Below, in pieces: positions 35,035 to 44,914 of a stretch of 64,000 nucleotides of DNA. The position numbers were made by a program, and so were the translations under genes. Position 1 is the first letter of the stretch, and the number at the start of each line of letters is the position of its first letter. The DNA is from Thiofilum flexile DSM 14609. GTDB taxonomy: Bacteria; Pseudomonadota; Gammaproteobacteria; Thiotrichales; Thiotrichaceae. The notes below the pieces were generated by a model. It had not been told where the DNA came from, searched no databases, and saw only the letters and a program-made list of their open reading frames with translations. The DNA is taken from positions 153,440-217,439 of the forward strand of contig NZ_KB904769.1 of assembly GCF_000380185.1 (NCBI RefSeq), in the 5' to 3' direction.

Positions 35035-37590
35035 TTAGAATATTTGTTCAGGTATTTCGACAGCTTCCGAGCGTGGTTGAACTGGACGCGAGGGTCGAGT
35101 TGGGGCAGGTCTCGGACGCCCATTATCAACACTTGCACGCGGTGTGTAAACTGCTGGCGCAGAAGTAGGTGCTGCTTCTGTTAAATGTCGAGTATTTTTA
35201 TACTCAAAACGTGGGGTCGGTGAGGGGCGGCTATTCGATTGTCCGGCATTGATCACCATTTTATCGGCTGCATTAGCGGGCACATCATCGGCAGTATCAC
35301 GATTACTAGGTATAGGTTGAGCTAGCTTCATATTTTCGGGTTCTGCCCAAACTATATCCGGGCTATCACCTAAGACCCCAGCCATTAATTGAATCCAAAC
35401 TGGTAGTGCGGCATTGGTTCCCGTTTCTCCATCGCCCAATTCTTTCATATTATCAAAGCCTATCCAGCTAACGGCACTGTAATCCGGTGTGACGCCACAA
35501 AACCAAGCATCTTTTTGGTCATTAGTTGTACCGGTTTTGCCACCTAGTGCCTTACGTTTCAGTACTTTAGAGGCACGGCTGGCAGTACCTTTTTGGACAA
35601 CTTCTTGCAAGACCTGCATGGTAAAGTAATGCGTGCGCTCATCCATAATACGTTTTGCAGCCGGTTGTACACTTGCTACGAGTAAAGGATTGGTTTGCCC
35701 CGTATTCGTAATAGTGCAGTACTCCACATTATCACCACAGGCACGATCAGGACGCGCATTGAGTAATACCTCACCATTGCTATTGGTAATGCGCGTGATG
35801 AAATAGGGGTCAACTTTAAAACCCCCGTTGGCAAAAGTGGCGTAAGCGGTTGCCATTTGCAGAGGCGTTGTCATCACTGTACCTAAGGCTAAGGTATAAT
35901 TATTTGGTAAATCTTGCGGAGCAAAACCAAAACGCATGGCGTAATCAAGCAAGGGTTGAATCCCAATGGTTTTCAATAGGCGCACGGAGACTAAGTTACG
36001 TGACTTAGCTAAGGCTTCGCGCAGGGTGGTAGGGCCAATATAACGGCGTCCATAGTTTTGTGGTGTCCAATTACCACTCGATGTTTGAATCGTAATGGGG
36101 GCATCGTTCACAATACTATTAGGTGTATACCCTTGGGTAAACGCGGTGGCATATAAAAAGGGTTTAAAGCTAGAGCCGGGTTGGCGACGCGCTTGAATCG
36201 CACGATTAAATTTAGATTGGTTATAATCAAATCCACCTACCATTGCCCGCATCGCCCCATCTTTAGCATCTAATAAGAGGGTAGCCCCGCTGACTTTGGG
36301 GACTTGACTGAGTTTGAAACTGCCATCCGCTTCAGTGCTGAGGCGGACTAAATCTCCCGCTTTTAAGACATCACTCACATATTTAGGTTTAGAACCACGT
36401 CGATCTACTGAAATATAGGGACGTGCCCATTCCACTTGCGGTAGGGTTAAGGTCACCTCATCGTCAGTACTCAGAAGTAGGCGAGCTTGTTGATGGTTGC
36501 TTTCTAAGACAATAGCGGGTTGTAAATCGCCTAAGGTCGGATAACTAGAGAGTTCGCTTAAGAGTGCATCATGGCTTTTAAAATCACTTAAATTCAGTTT
36601 AACCTCTGCCCCGCGATAGCCATGACGTTTGTCATAGGCGAGTAATTCTGTGCGTAAGGCTTGGGTGGCTTCATGCTGAGCTTTAGAGTCTAGGGTGGTG
36701 TAAACATGATAGCCTTGGTTATAAGCATCCTGTTGCCCAAAGCGTTCAATGACGGCTAAACGTACCATTTCCACAAAGTAAGACGCATCCGCATTCATTT
36801 CCGTACGGTGTACGGAGGCGGTATTGGGAAGGGCAATCGCCTCTTGATAGGCAGCCTCGGTAATATAGTTTTGTTGCAACATGCGTAATAAAATATAGTC
36901 ACGTCGCTCCATAGCACGTTTAGGATTAACAATAGGATTATAGGCCGAGGGTGCTTTAGGTAGACCGGCAATCATTGCCATTTCAGCTAAATTTAGTTCC
37001 TGTACGGACTTACCATAATAAGTCTCAGCGGCGGCACCAATCCCATAGGCGCGATTACCGAGATAAATTTTATTGAGATAAATTTCTAAAATTTCTTGTT
37101 TAGAAAGATTTTCCTCAATCTTTAAAGCTAATAAGGTTTCTTTGAGCTTACGGTCGAAGGTTTTTTGACTATTTAAGAAAGCATTGCGCGCTAACTGCAT
37201 CGTAATCGTACTCGCCCCTTGACTGGCATTACCCGTGGAGAGCACCCCCTTCATCGCACGGGCAACCCCTGTGAGATCAATGCCACGGTGTTCGTAAAAG
37301 CGCGAATCTTCAATCGCTATAAAGGCATTGATGAGCTGAGGCGGAATGGCATTAAAAGAAAGCGGGCGGCGCAATTCATCCCCATATTCTGCGAGTAATT
37401 GCTGATTTTGATCATAAATTCGCATCGGTACTTGTAGCTCAATCTGATGTAAGGCGGCTTTATCAGGTAAGCGCGGCGAATAATATAAATACAATAATAC
37501 CAGACCTAATAGGCCAGTCATGAGGAGTGATAAAAGCGAGCCTAATCCTGCACTCACAAGAAAGGTTAGAAAACGACCGATTAGAATCAT
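35035..37590 (-). CDS. mrcA: Penicillin-binding protein 1A (class A PBP)
   Basis: This 851-residue bifunctional peptidoglycan synthase has an N-terminal membrane anchor (about 8-36), then a GT51 transglycosylase domain with catalytic E94 in IAIEDSRFYEHRGID and GASTITMQLARNAFL. An OB-like insert of PBP1A type follows. The transpeptidase domain has active serine S473 in PGSSFKP, an SRN motif and KTGTT. The C-terminal 80 residues are Pro/Arg-rich. It is divergent from pilM, as in many gammaproteobacteria where mrcA and pilMNOPQ are neighbours. Confidence 0.97.
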   Translation of the reverse strand: MILIGRFLTFLVSAGLGSLLSLLMTGLLGLVLLYLYYSPRLPDKAALHQIELQVPMRIYDQNQQLLAEYGDELRRPLSFNAIPPQLINAFIAIEDSRFYEHRGIDLTGVARAMKGVLSTGNASQGASTITMQLARNAFLNSQKTFDRKLKETLLALKIEENLSKQEILEIYLNKIYLGNRAYGIGAAAETYYGKSVQELNLAEMAMIAGLPKAPSAYNPIVNPKRAMERRDYILLRMLQQNYITEAAYQEAIALPNTASVHRTEMNADASYFVEMVRLAVIERFGQQDAYNQGYHVYTTLDSKAQHEATQALRTELLAYDKRHGYRGAEVKLNLSDFKSHDALLSELSSYPTLGDLQPAIVLESNHQQARLLLSTDDEVTLTLPQVEWARPYISVDRRGSKPKYVSDVLKAGDLVRLSTEADGSFKLSQVPKVSGATLLLDAKDGAMRAMVGGFDYNQSKFNRAIQARRQPGSSFKPFLYATAFTQGYTPNSIVNDAPITIQTSSGNWTPQNYGRRYIGPTTLREALAKSRNLVSVRLLKTIGIQPLLDYAMRFGFAPQDLPNNYTLALGTVMTTPLQMATAYATFANGGFKVDPYFITRITNSNGEVLLNARPDRACGDNVEYCTITNTGQTNPLLVASVQPAAKRIMDERTHYFTMQVLQEVVQKGTASRASKVLKRKALGGKTGTTNDQKDAWFCGVTPDYSAVSWIGFDNMKELGDGETGTNAALPVWIQLMAGVLGDSPDIVWAEPENMKLAQPIPSNRDTADDVPANAADKMVINAGQSNSRPSPTPRFEYKNTRHLTEAAPTSAPAVYTPRASVDNGRPRPAPTRPSRPVQPRSEAVEIPEQIF

Positions 37591-37897
37591 TATTATGCCG
37601 AGTCCCTATATTAAGAATGATGCCTTACTAGAGCAGTATGCCATGACAGGGGTTAACCGTTGTTGTACGACTGCCTATTCCCTGAGGCTAAAAGCCCACC
37701 CTAGGCCGATGACAGGGGATTTTTGGCGTGATTATTAGCCAGTCTGAAGTGGTTTGCTGGTTTCCCGCTCATCAGAAAGAGCGGAACGTTTAGTAGAGTC
37801 AAGGTAGACTTTAGTTCATAAACAGTCGCCCTAATTTAAGCTGGCTTACCTTAAAAGCGCTTAAGGCTAATTTTTAATAATAAGAGCGAGATAACCC
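37591..37897. other. Divergent intergenic region between mrcA and pilM
   Basis: These 307 bases contain no supported gene. They must carry the divergent promoters of mrcA and pilM. Two small stem-loops are visible: CCGCTC/GAGCGG at 37765-37784 and CCTTAA/TTAAGG at 37849-37866, neither followed by a clear T tract. A short plus-strand frame reaching in from mrcA is antisense and has no binding site. Confidence 0.5.
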
Positions 37898-38950
37898 GTG
37901 TTTTCTTTCTATCGTCGTAAAACAAACTTATTAGGCATCGATATCAGCTCCTCAGCCGTTAAGCTGGTTGAAATGAACCGTAAGGGGCGTGAATACCGTA
38001 TCGAAAGCTATGCGGTAGCAGCCTTACCCGAAGGTGTCTGTAATGAAAAAGACATCGTCGAACCCGAACCGATTGGTGAGGCCATCCGTAAAGTGATTAA
38101 GGATAGCCGTACCCGTTTACGTCATTGTGCCCTAGCCATACCCACCTCCATGGCGATTAATAAAATTATCACTATGCCGGCGAGCATTCCTTTGGCTGAA
38201 ATGGAGACCCAAATCTCCTTAGAAGCCGATCAGCATATTCCCTATGCGATGGAAGAGGTTAATTACGATTTTGAGGTCTTAGGCCCTTCTTTTAATAATC
38301 CTAATACGGTCGATGTATTACTCGCCGGCACTCGCACCGAGAATGTCGAGGTTAGAGTCGCAGCGGCTGAAATGGCAGGCTTAACCGTTGATCTTGTCGA
38401 CACTGAAACCCACGCGCTAGAGCTAGTACTGCGTACCTTAACCGAAGAGCTGAATCAGTATGAGTCGGTCGCCGTGGTGGATTTCGGAGCTACTATGACG
38501 GGGATTACGGTGTTTGAAAAAGGCCGCTTAACCTTCTCGCGCGAGCAAGCCTTTGGGGGAAAACAACTGACTGAGCAGATTATGCATCGCTATGGTCTGA
38601 CCTGGCACGAGGCGGGGTTAGCTAAAAAAGAAGGTAATTTACCCGAAAATTATATTTCTGAAGTATTAGAGCCTTTTAAAGAAAGTATGGTGCGTCATTT
38701 ACATCGCTTTTTGCAGTTTTATTATGCCTCTAGTCAACGTGATAGCGTGAGCCAGATTTTAATTAGTGGGGGATGCTCACGTATTCCGGGGGTTGATGAA
38801 CAAATTCAAACCGTTATTGGTACACCCGTTAAAATTGTCAATCCTTTTCAAAAGGTGGCTTTAAGCAGTAAGGTCAGTCCCATCCGTTTTACCAATGATA
38901 TGCAAACTTTATTAATTGCTGCCGGATTATCCTTAAGAGGGATTGTATAA
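37898..38950 (+). CDS. pilM: Type IV pilus assembly protein PilM
   Basis: This 350-residue actin-like ATPase-fold protein of the pilus inner-membrane platform starts at GTG with GAGCGAG upstream. The N-terminus LLGIDISSSAVKLVEM is the first phosphate loop; VAVVDFGATMTGITVF is the second, and ILISGGCSRIPG the adenosine motif. PilM binds the cytoplasmic N-terminal tail of PilN. Its gene is followed by pilN with no intervening base and opens the pilMNOPQ operon, which continues into aroK, aroB and dgt. Confidence 0.97.
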   Translation: MFSFYRRKTNLLGIDISSSAVKLVEMNRKGREYRIESYAVAALPEGVCNEKDIVEPEPIGEAIRKVIKDSRTRLRHCALAIPTSMAINKIITMPASIPLAEMETQISLEADQHIPYAMEEVNYDFEVLGPSFNNPNTVDVLLAGTRTENVEVRVAAAEMAGLTVDLVDTETHALELVLRTLTEELNQYESVAVVDFGATMTGITVFEKGRLTFSREQAFGGKQLTEQIMHRYGLTWHEAGLAKKEGNLPENYISEVLEPFKESMVRHLHRFLQFYYASSQRDSVSQILISGGCSRIPGVDEQIQTVIGTPVKIVNPFQKVALSSKVSPIRFTNDMQTLLIAAGLSLRGIV

Positions 38951-39523
38951 ATGGCTAGTTTAAATTTACTCCCATGGCGTGAACGTGAGCGCGAACGTAA
39001 AAAAACCGAGTTTATTGCGCTCTTATTAGGCACACTAGGATTAGGTGCGGGTTTAATATTCTTAGCCAATATGTATATGGATAATGCTATTGCTAATCAA
39101 GAAGCCCGCAATAGCTTTTTGCAAAATCAAATCAGCGTATTAGATAAAAATATTGAGAAAATTAAAGCACTAGATGCTACACGTCAGGCTTTATTAGATC
39201 GCATGTCGATTATCGAAGATTTACAAGGTAAGCGCCCAGCTATTGTGCATTTATTTGATGAAGTAGCAACGGCTCTACCTCAAGGGATGTATTTAACTAG
39301 CCTAACGCAAACCGGTGATTTAATTCGTCTGACCGGCAAAGCAGAGTCTAATGCACGGGTTTCCAGCTATATGAATCGTTTAGATGAATCACAATGGCTC
39401 AGCTCCTCTAATTTGAATCTGATTAAAATTGAAAAAGAGCTACAAGATAAAAGTAATAATAGTAAATTACGTGATTTTAGCTTAGATGTGTCGCAAAAAA
39501 ATCGCCGAGGTGATAAGTCATGA
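38951..39523 (+). CDS. pilN: Type IV pilus assembly protein PilN
   Basis: A 190-residue single-pass membrane protein starting MASLNLLPWRERER, which contains the NLLPWR tail that docks into PilM. The membrane helix is at about 22-41, followed by a coiled coil and a small ferredoxin-like periplasmic domain. It pairs with PilO. Its stop overlaps the pilO start by four bases. Confidence 0.96.
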   Translation: MASLNLLPWRERERERKKTEFIALLLGTLGLGAGLIFLANMYMDNAIANQEARNSFLQNQISVLDKNIEKIKALDATRQALLDRMSIIEDLQGKRPAIVHLFDEVATALPQGMYLTSLTQTGDLIRLTGKAESNARVSSYMNRLDESQWLSSSNLNLIKIEKELQDKSNNSKLRDFSLDVSQKNRRGDKS

Positions 39524-40203
39524 AATTACAAGACTTTAATTACCTAGTAGAAGATCCGGCTAGTGTTTCTTGGTCAGTAAAACTGATCGCTCTTTTGGTT
39601 GCTTTAGGTTTAATTTTGTTTGCGGGTTACCATTTTCTGATTGTAGATCGCGTTGAAAACTTAAAAACGGTGGTGGCTAAAGAAGGAGAGCTTAAACAAA
39701 CCTTAGAGTCACGCCAGCGCCGCGCTAGCCAGCTTGCAAGCTACGAGAAGCAGCTTGAGGAGATGCAGAATTCTTTTGGTAATCTAATTCAACAGTTACC
39801 GAGTGATACAGAAATTCCGGCCTTGATTGTCGATATTTCTGAAAAAGGTATTTCTAATGGTTTGGAGATTGAGCTATTTGAACCTACGTCTGAGGTTAAA
39901 AAGGAGTTCTATGCAGAAAAACCTATTAAATTAATTGCTTTAGGTAATTACCGTGAATTAGCTATGTTTGTGAGTGATATTTCTGGTTTGCCACGTATTG
40001 TCACTATTCATGATATTAAGCTGAGTTTTGCAGAAGATCCTGATAAAGCTAAAGAAAAGAAATCTAGAGGATTGGTACGCTTAGGAGCGGATGAGCAAGC
40101 TATGACCCGTTTGAGAATGGAAGCTGTGATTAAGACTTATCGCTATCTAGAAGAAAGTGTTAAGCAAAAGGCTGAAAAGCCTAGTAATGCAAAAAAGGGG
40201 TAA
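39520..40203 (+). CDS. pilO: Type IV pilus assembly protein PilO
   Basis: This 227-residue protein has a short cytoplasmic tail, a membrane helix (about 22-44), a coiled coil (about 48-95) and a ferredoxin-like core with ISEKGISNGLEIELFEP. The C-terminal 25 residues are a Lys-rich extension beyond the usual end. It forms a heterodimer with PilN and links the platform to PilP. Confidence 0.95.
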   Translation: MKLQDFNYLVEDPASVSWSVKLIALLVALGLILFAGYHFLIVDRVENLKTVVAKEGELKQTLESRQRRASQLASYEKQLEEMQNSFGNLIQQLPSDTEIPALIVDISEKGISNGLEIELFEPTSEVKKEFYAEKPIKLIALGNYRELAMFVSDISGLPRIVTIHDIKLSFAEDPDKAKEKKSRGLVRLGADEQAMTRLRMEAVIKTYRYLEESVKQKAEKPSNAKKG

Positions 40204-40213
40204 GGTGATAATC

Positions 40214-40765
40214 ATGCTTATTAAACATTATCATAAAGGCGCTATTATCTTATTAGCTCTCTTAGCGTTAACAGGATGTTCCAATGATCTGGGAGATTTG
40301 GAGTCTTATGTCGAAAAAGTTAAAATGCGTGAACCTGCTCCTATTGAGCCAATACCCACGATAAAACCTTATGTGCGTTTTATTTACCCCAACCATGAAA
40401 GTGATCCTTTCAGTATGGCAAATGTAGCACGTGAGGTAGTAGAGCCTACAGCAACAGTAGCAGCAGTTAGTTCGGTTAAAATAGATGAGAATCGTACACC
40501 AGAGTTTTTAGAAAGCTATCCCCTTGATGCTTTAAAAATGGTGGGTACGGTACGTCAAAATAATGAGCTGTGGGCCTTAGTACAAATTCCGGGTGGAACT
40601 ATTCATAGGGTACATCGCGGAAATTATTTAGGTTTAAATCGTGGTAAAATTTTAAGTATCGAAGAGGCGAGAATTAACCTACTAGAGATTGTCGATAATG
40701 GTTCTGGTGGTTTTAAAGAGCAAGAAAACTCAATCGCCCTATTTGACCCCAAAAATAAAGGCTAA
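40214..40765 (+). CDS. pilP: Type IV pilus lipoprotein PilP
   Basis: The ATG at 40214 is preceded by AAGGTGAT; a longer in-frame start at 40157 lies inside pilO and is not supported. The 183-residue product has a lipoprotein signal with lipobox L19-T-G-C22. A flexible linker leads to a beta-sandwich domain (LDALKMVGTV...VHRGNYLGLNRGKI) typical of PilP. It tethers the PilN/PilO pair to the secretin PilQ. Confidence 0.95.
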   Translation: MLIKHYHKGAIILLALLALTGCSNDLGDLESYVEKVKMREPAPIEPIPTIKPYVRFIYPNHESDPFSMANVAREVVEPTATVAAVSSVKIDENRTPEFLESYPLDALKMVGTVRQNNELWALVQIPGGTIHRVHRGNYLGLNRGKILSIEEARINLLEIVDNGSGGFKEQENSIALFDPKNKG

Positions 40766-40794
40766 GAGTGCCGTATAATAAAGGTTAGCTAATA

Positions 40795-43254
40795 ATGAAA
40801 ACAATAAAGCAACTTTACTTGGTTGCCGTCATGGCGGCAGTACTTGGTTCCACTAGCCCAGTGTTAGCTGCTGCCAACCAGTTGCAAGCAGTGCAGGCCA
40901 GTTTAGCCGGTGGCAAGACCGAATTGAGCTTACAATTTAATACCCCAATAAATACCCCTCAAGGATTTATGATGGATAATCCACCGCGCTTAGTCTTTGA
41001 CTTTGCGGGGGTTGATGTGAATCCTGTGGTGCGCCGTAATCAGGTTAGAGCAGGTGTGGTGCGTAATATTAAGGCGGTTAATAGCAAAGGCCAAACACGG
41101 GTTGTTATTGAGCTAGATCATTTTGCTGAGTATAGCGTTAATATGCAGTCAGCTAATCGATTACTGCTAACCTTTAACGGTGGTGGTAATGCACAGGCAG
41201 AGACTAGTCGGCGTTTTAGAGCGCCTGATGCGCTACCAGAGGTTCCTTTAGCGGTTGCGGATAATGGTTATTATCAAGATGCGAGCCAATCTGCTCAATT
41301 AGCTAGCCAACAATACAGTCAAGACTATTATAATCAGTCAGCACAACAAGCGGCGAGCCAGCAAGCTGCACAACAAACGCAAAGACAGCAAGCCGCACAA
41401 GCAGCAAGACAACAGGCCTTAAGGCAGCAAGCCGCAAGACAACAAGCCTTAGCGCGGCAGCGGCAAGCACAATATCGTAATTTGCCACCCACTCAGTCTA
41501 GGAATCAATTTCAGCCCTATGCTGCTGCCCCTCAGCCTTATCCCGTCGCGCAAAATGGGCGTTTTGCAACTACACCCACGCTACGTGGTATGGACTTTAG
41601 ACGTTCACCGAATGGTGGGGCGCGTTTAATCCTCGATTTGCCGAGTGCAGATACTAGAATTCAAGAGGATAAAAGCGGTTCATCACTAACCTTGCGTTTA
41701 GATGGTAGTAATATACCTGGAAATTTACGTAATCGCTTAGATGTGACCGATTTTGCGACACCCGTCTCTTATATTCAGGTGAAACAAGAAGGTGATACGG
41801 GGGTTATTAGCCTAAATACTAATGGCACTCCTTATACTTACCGTATGGATCGTCAAGGTGCGCGGGTGACGGTACATATTGAGCCGACTCGTAATACACA
41901 AGCAACCACCACTGAGATTCAGTTGGATGGGAATGATATTACTAACCCAACACCTGCAACGGCTAAGAAAAAGAAAGAATTCAATGGCGAGAAACTTTCT
42001 TTAAACTTCCAAGATATTGAAGTACGAGCCGTCTTACAGTTATTGGCTGACTTTACCGATAAAAATATTGTGGTCAGTGATTCGGTCACCGGCAATATTA
42101 CTGTGCGCTTGAAAGACGTACCTTGGGATCAAGCCTTAGATATTGTATTAGAAACCAAAAATCTAGGTATGCGTGAAAATGGTAATGTGATCTGGATTGC
42201 TCCTCAATCGGAGATGGAAACTAAAGAAGAAAAAGTATTACAGGTCGCTAAGCGTAAAGTGGAATTAGAGCCGTTAACGACAGAATATATTCCGATTAAC
42301 TTTGCTAAAGCCGCCGATTTAGCTAATTTAATCCAAAAACGTTCTAGTGATAAAAACCACTCCTTATTATCGGATCGCGGTAATGTGTCGGTAGATGACC
42401 GTACCAACACCTTATTGATTCAAGATACGGCTACCCGTGTACGTGATATTCGTGAGTTGATTAAAGCCCTTGATATTCCAGTGCAACAGGTTCTGATTGA
42501 GTCGCGCATTGTGACGGCAACCGATGAATTTGGTAAGCAGCTTGGCGCTAAATTTGGGGTCAACCCACAGTGGAAAAATAAGGATAGTATGGGTCTAGGT
42601 TCGGGTAATCTCAATGCGACCGTGAGTAAAGCCAATGGTGAGAAAATCGCTTTAAATGATTTATTAAGCGTCAATATGCCTGTGACGGGAGCTGCCGGTA
42701 GCTATGGCTTTGCCATTTTAGCTAAAGACTTTATGTTGGAGCTAGAACTCTCCGCCTTACAAGCTGAGAGCAAAGGTGAAGTGATTGCAACACCGCGTGT
42801 AATTACCTCAAACCAAACTAAAGCCGTGATTGAGCAAGGGGTGGAAATTCCTTACTTACAAGACTCTTCAAGTGGTGCGACTAACGTAGCCTTTAAGAAA
42901 GCGGTGTTAAGTTTAGAGGTAACGCCGCAGATTACACCGGATGAACATATCTCGATGGATTTAAAAGTCAATCAGGATACTGTTGGCACGGTTTACGAAA
43001 ATATTCCTAGTATCAATACCCGTGAAATCCAAACCCGTGTCATGGTCAGTAATGGTCAAACCGTGGTGTTAGGTGGCGTGCATGAGGATATACGCTTGAA
43101 TACGGTGAATAAGGTGCCAGTGTTTGGTGATCTACCCGTGGTTGGTCAGTTGTTCCGTAAGACCGATAATAGTAGCGAAAAGCGTGAGTTATTGATTTTC
43201 GTAACTCCAAAAATCATCGATTCGAGTAAAACCACGGCGATGAGTAGGCGTTAA
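40795..43254 (+). CDS. pilQ: Type IV pilus secretin PilQ
   Basis: This 819-residue outer-membrane secretin begins with a signal peptide (about 1-25). Two AMIN domains that bind peptidoglycan follow (about 30-128 and 262-375), separated by a Gln/Ala/Arg-rich stretch (161-226). Then come an STN/secretin N0 region (LNFQDIEVRAVLQLLADFT), an N1 domain and the secretin core with VPVFGDLPVVGQLFR near the end. The Gln/Ala-rich stretch is unusually long and repetitive. It is the last pilus gene before aroK. Confidence 0.96.
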   Translation: MKTIKQLYLVAVMAAVLGSTSPVLAAANQLQAVQASLAGGKTELSLQFNTPINTPQGFMMDNPPRLVFDFAGVDVNPVVRRNQVRAGVVRNIKAVNSKGQTRVVIELDHFAEYSVNMQSANRLLLTFNGGGNAQAETSRRFRAPDALPEVPLAVADNGYYQDASQSAQLASQQYSQDYYNQSAQQAASQQAAQQTQRQQAAQAARQQALRQQAARQQALARQRQAQYRNLPPTQSRNQFQPYAAAPQPYPVAQNGRFATTPTLRGMDFRRSPNGGARLILDLPSADTRIQEDKSGSSLTLRLDGSNIPGNLRNRLDVTDFATPVSYIQVKQEGDTGVISLNTNGTPYTYRMDRQGARVTVHIEPTRNTQATTTEIQLDGNDITNPTPATAKKKKEFNGEKLSLNFQDIEVRAVLQLLADFTDKNIVVSDSVTGNITVRLKDVPWDQALDIVLETKNLGMRENGNVIWIAPQSEMETKEEKVLQVAKRKVELEPLTTEYIPINFAKAADLANLIQKRSSDKNHSLLSDRGNVSVDDRTNTLLIQDTATRVRDIRELIKALDIPVQQVLIESRIVTATDEFGKQLGAKFGVNPQWKNKDSMGLGSGNLNATVSKANGEKIALNDLLSVNMPVTGAAGSYGFAILAKDFMLELELSALQAESKGEVIATPRVITSNQTKAVIEQGVEIPYLQDSSSGATNVAFKKAVLSLEVTPQITPDEHISMDLKVNQDTVGTVYENIPSINTREIQTRVMVSNGQTVVLGGVHEDIRLNTVNKVPVFGDLPVVGQLFRKTDNSSEKRELLIFVTPKIIDSSKTTAMSRR

Positions 43255-43302
43255 TAGCGACAAGGACTTGATTCCCGCGCCCACTGCTGGCATAACTCCA
43301 CC

Positions 43303-43854
43303 ATGCAAGAGAATATTATTCTGGTGGGGTTGATGGGCGCGGGTAAGTCCACCATAGGTAAACAATTAGCGCGCCGGTTAAAGCTAGAGTTTTTTGATTC
43401 TGATCGCTATTTGGAAGAAAAAACTGGCGTTAGCATTGCCACTATTTTTTCAATTGAAGGAGAAAATGGTTTTCGAGATCGTGAAGAGGAAGTGATTGCC
43501 GAACTGACCGCTAAACAAGGTATTGTATTAGCAACTGGCGGTGGTTCTATTTTGCGCGACATCAATCGACAGCGCCTGATGAATAATGGTGTTGTCATTT
43601 ATCTCAAAGCCAGCCCCGAACAGCTTTACGAACGCATCAAACACGATACCGCACGCCCATTGATGCAAACCGATAACCCCCTCCAAACCCTACGCCACTT
43701 ATTAAAAGTGCGTGATCCCTTTTATTGTGAAGTCGCTGATTTAATTATTACCTCAGGGCGGCAACGTCTCTCTTGGGTATTGCGTGATATTCAGACAAAA
43801 CTCCCACTCATTGCAACGCATAAAGGACATACGCATGCAAACTTTGCAGGTTGA
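43303..43854 (+). CDS. aroK: Shikimate kinase
   Basis: A 183-residue P-loop kinase with Walker [13 protein letters not shown] (9-20), the shikimate-binding [23 protein letters not shown] and lid TARPLMQ. It phosphorylates shikimate in chorismate synthesis. The pilMNOPQ-aroK-aroB order is conserved in gammaproteobacteria. The 3' end overlaps the aroB start by 20 bases. Relevant context: chorismate lyase is also encoded in this window (54220-54798), although not in this operon. Confidence 0.97.
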   Translation: MQENIILVGLMGAGKSTIGKQLARRLKLEFFDSDRYLEEKTGVSIATIFSIEGENGFRDREEEVIAELTAKQGIVLATGGGSILRDINRQRLMNNGVVIYLKASPEQLYERIKHDTARPLMQTDNPLQTLRHLLKVRDPFYCEVADLIITSGRQRLSWVLRDIQTKLPLIATHKGHTHANFAG

Positions 43855-44911
43855 TTTAGGGGAGCGTAGTTACCCTATTTATATTGGTCAGAACCTATTG
43901 AGTCAGAGCGAACTGATTCGTCCTGCTATTCGAGGTAAACGAGTCGCTGTCATTTCCAATACCACGGTTGCACCTTTATATCTGGAGTCGTTAGAGAGTA
44001 CTTTAACGGATTTAAATAGATCAGCCGCTATTATGCCCGATGGTGAGGAATATAAAACACTCGATACCTGTAATACCCTTTTCACCCATTTGCTCGAAAA
44101 CAAAGCCGATCGCAAAACAACCTTGATTGCTCTAGGCGGTGGGGTGGTGGGTGATATGGTAGGTTTTGCCGCAGCCACCTATCAACGGGGTGTCAATTTT
44201 ATTCAAGTCCCGACCACCTTATTGTCGATGGTCGATTCCTCCGTAGGGGGTAAGACAGGAGTTAATCATCCTTTAGGTAAAAATATGATTGGGGCGTTTC
44301 ATCAGCCGCAATGTGTGATTATTGATACCAATACCTTAAATACCTTGCCTGCGCGTGAGTTGAGTGCGGGGATTGCTGAGGTGATTAAATACGGCCTGAT
44401 TCGTGATACGGCGTTTTTAGCATGGCTTGATACCCATATGGAGCAATTAATTGCGCGTGATCCAGATATCCTAGCCGAGGCTATTTTCCGTTCTTGCCAG
44501 CATAAAGCTGAAGTGGTTGCCGCCGATGAGCGTGAAGAGGGCGAGCGTGCCTTATTAAATCTGGGGCATACTTTTGGGCATGCGATTGAAGCGGCGATGG
44601 GCTATGGGAATTGGTTACATGGTGAAGCCGTAGCAGCGGGTATGGTGATGGCTGCCGAGCATTCTATGCTCATGGGCTGGATTAGTGCTGCTGAGGTGCA
44701 ATGGATTCGGGATTTATTACTACGGGCTAAATTACCCATTGAGCCACCCTCTACCATGACAGGTAGTGATTTTATGCGCTATATGTCAGTGGATAAAAAA
44801 GTGCTAGATGGCTCCTTGCGCTTAATCCTATTGCAAAAAATGGGCAAAGGTATCGTGACAAATGATTTTGATCAGGGCGCTCTACAGCGTGTCCTTAACC
44901 GTGAGCTTTAA
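43835..44911 (+). CDS. aroB: 3-dehydroquinate synthase
   Basis: From the ATG at 43835 ([18 protein letters not shown], the family start) the enzyme is 358 residues; an upstream in-frame start lies deep inside aroK. Key features are [50 protein letters not shown] and [13 protein letters not shown] with the zinc histidines. AAAGGA lies upstream. It converts DAHP to 3-dehydroquinate using NAD and zinc. Confidence 0.97.
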   Translation: MQTLQVDLGERSYPIYIGQNLLSQSELIRPAIRGKRVAVISNTTVAPLYLESLESTLTDLNRSAAIMPDGEEYKTLDTCNTLFTHLLENKADRKTTLIALGGGVVGDMVGFAAATYQRGVNFIQVPTTLLSMVDSSVGGKTGVNHPLGKNMIGAFHQPQCVIIDTNTLNTLPARELSAGIAEVIKYGLIRDTAFLAWLDTHMEQLIARDPDILAEAIFRSCQHKAEVVAADEREEGERALLNLGHTFGHAIEAAMGYGNWLHGEAVAAGMVMAAEHSMLMGWISAAEVQWIRDLLLRAKLPIEPPSTMTGSDFMRYMSVDKKVLDGSLRLILLQKMGKGIVTNDFDQGALQRVLNREL

Positions 44912-44914
44912 ATC

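Noticed and set aside
37520..37738. Open frame across the start of mrcA and the gap to pilM
   Set aside because: It is antisense to mrcA at first, with no recognisable domain and no ribosome-binding site.
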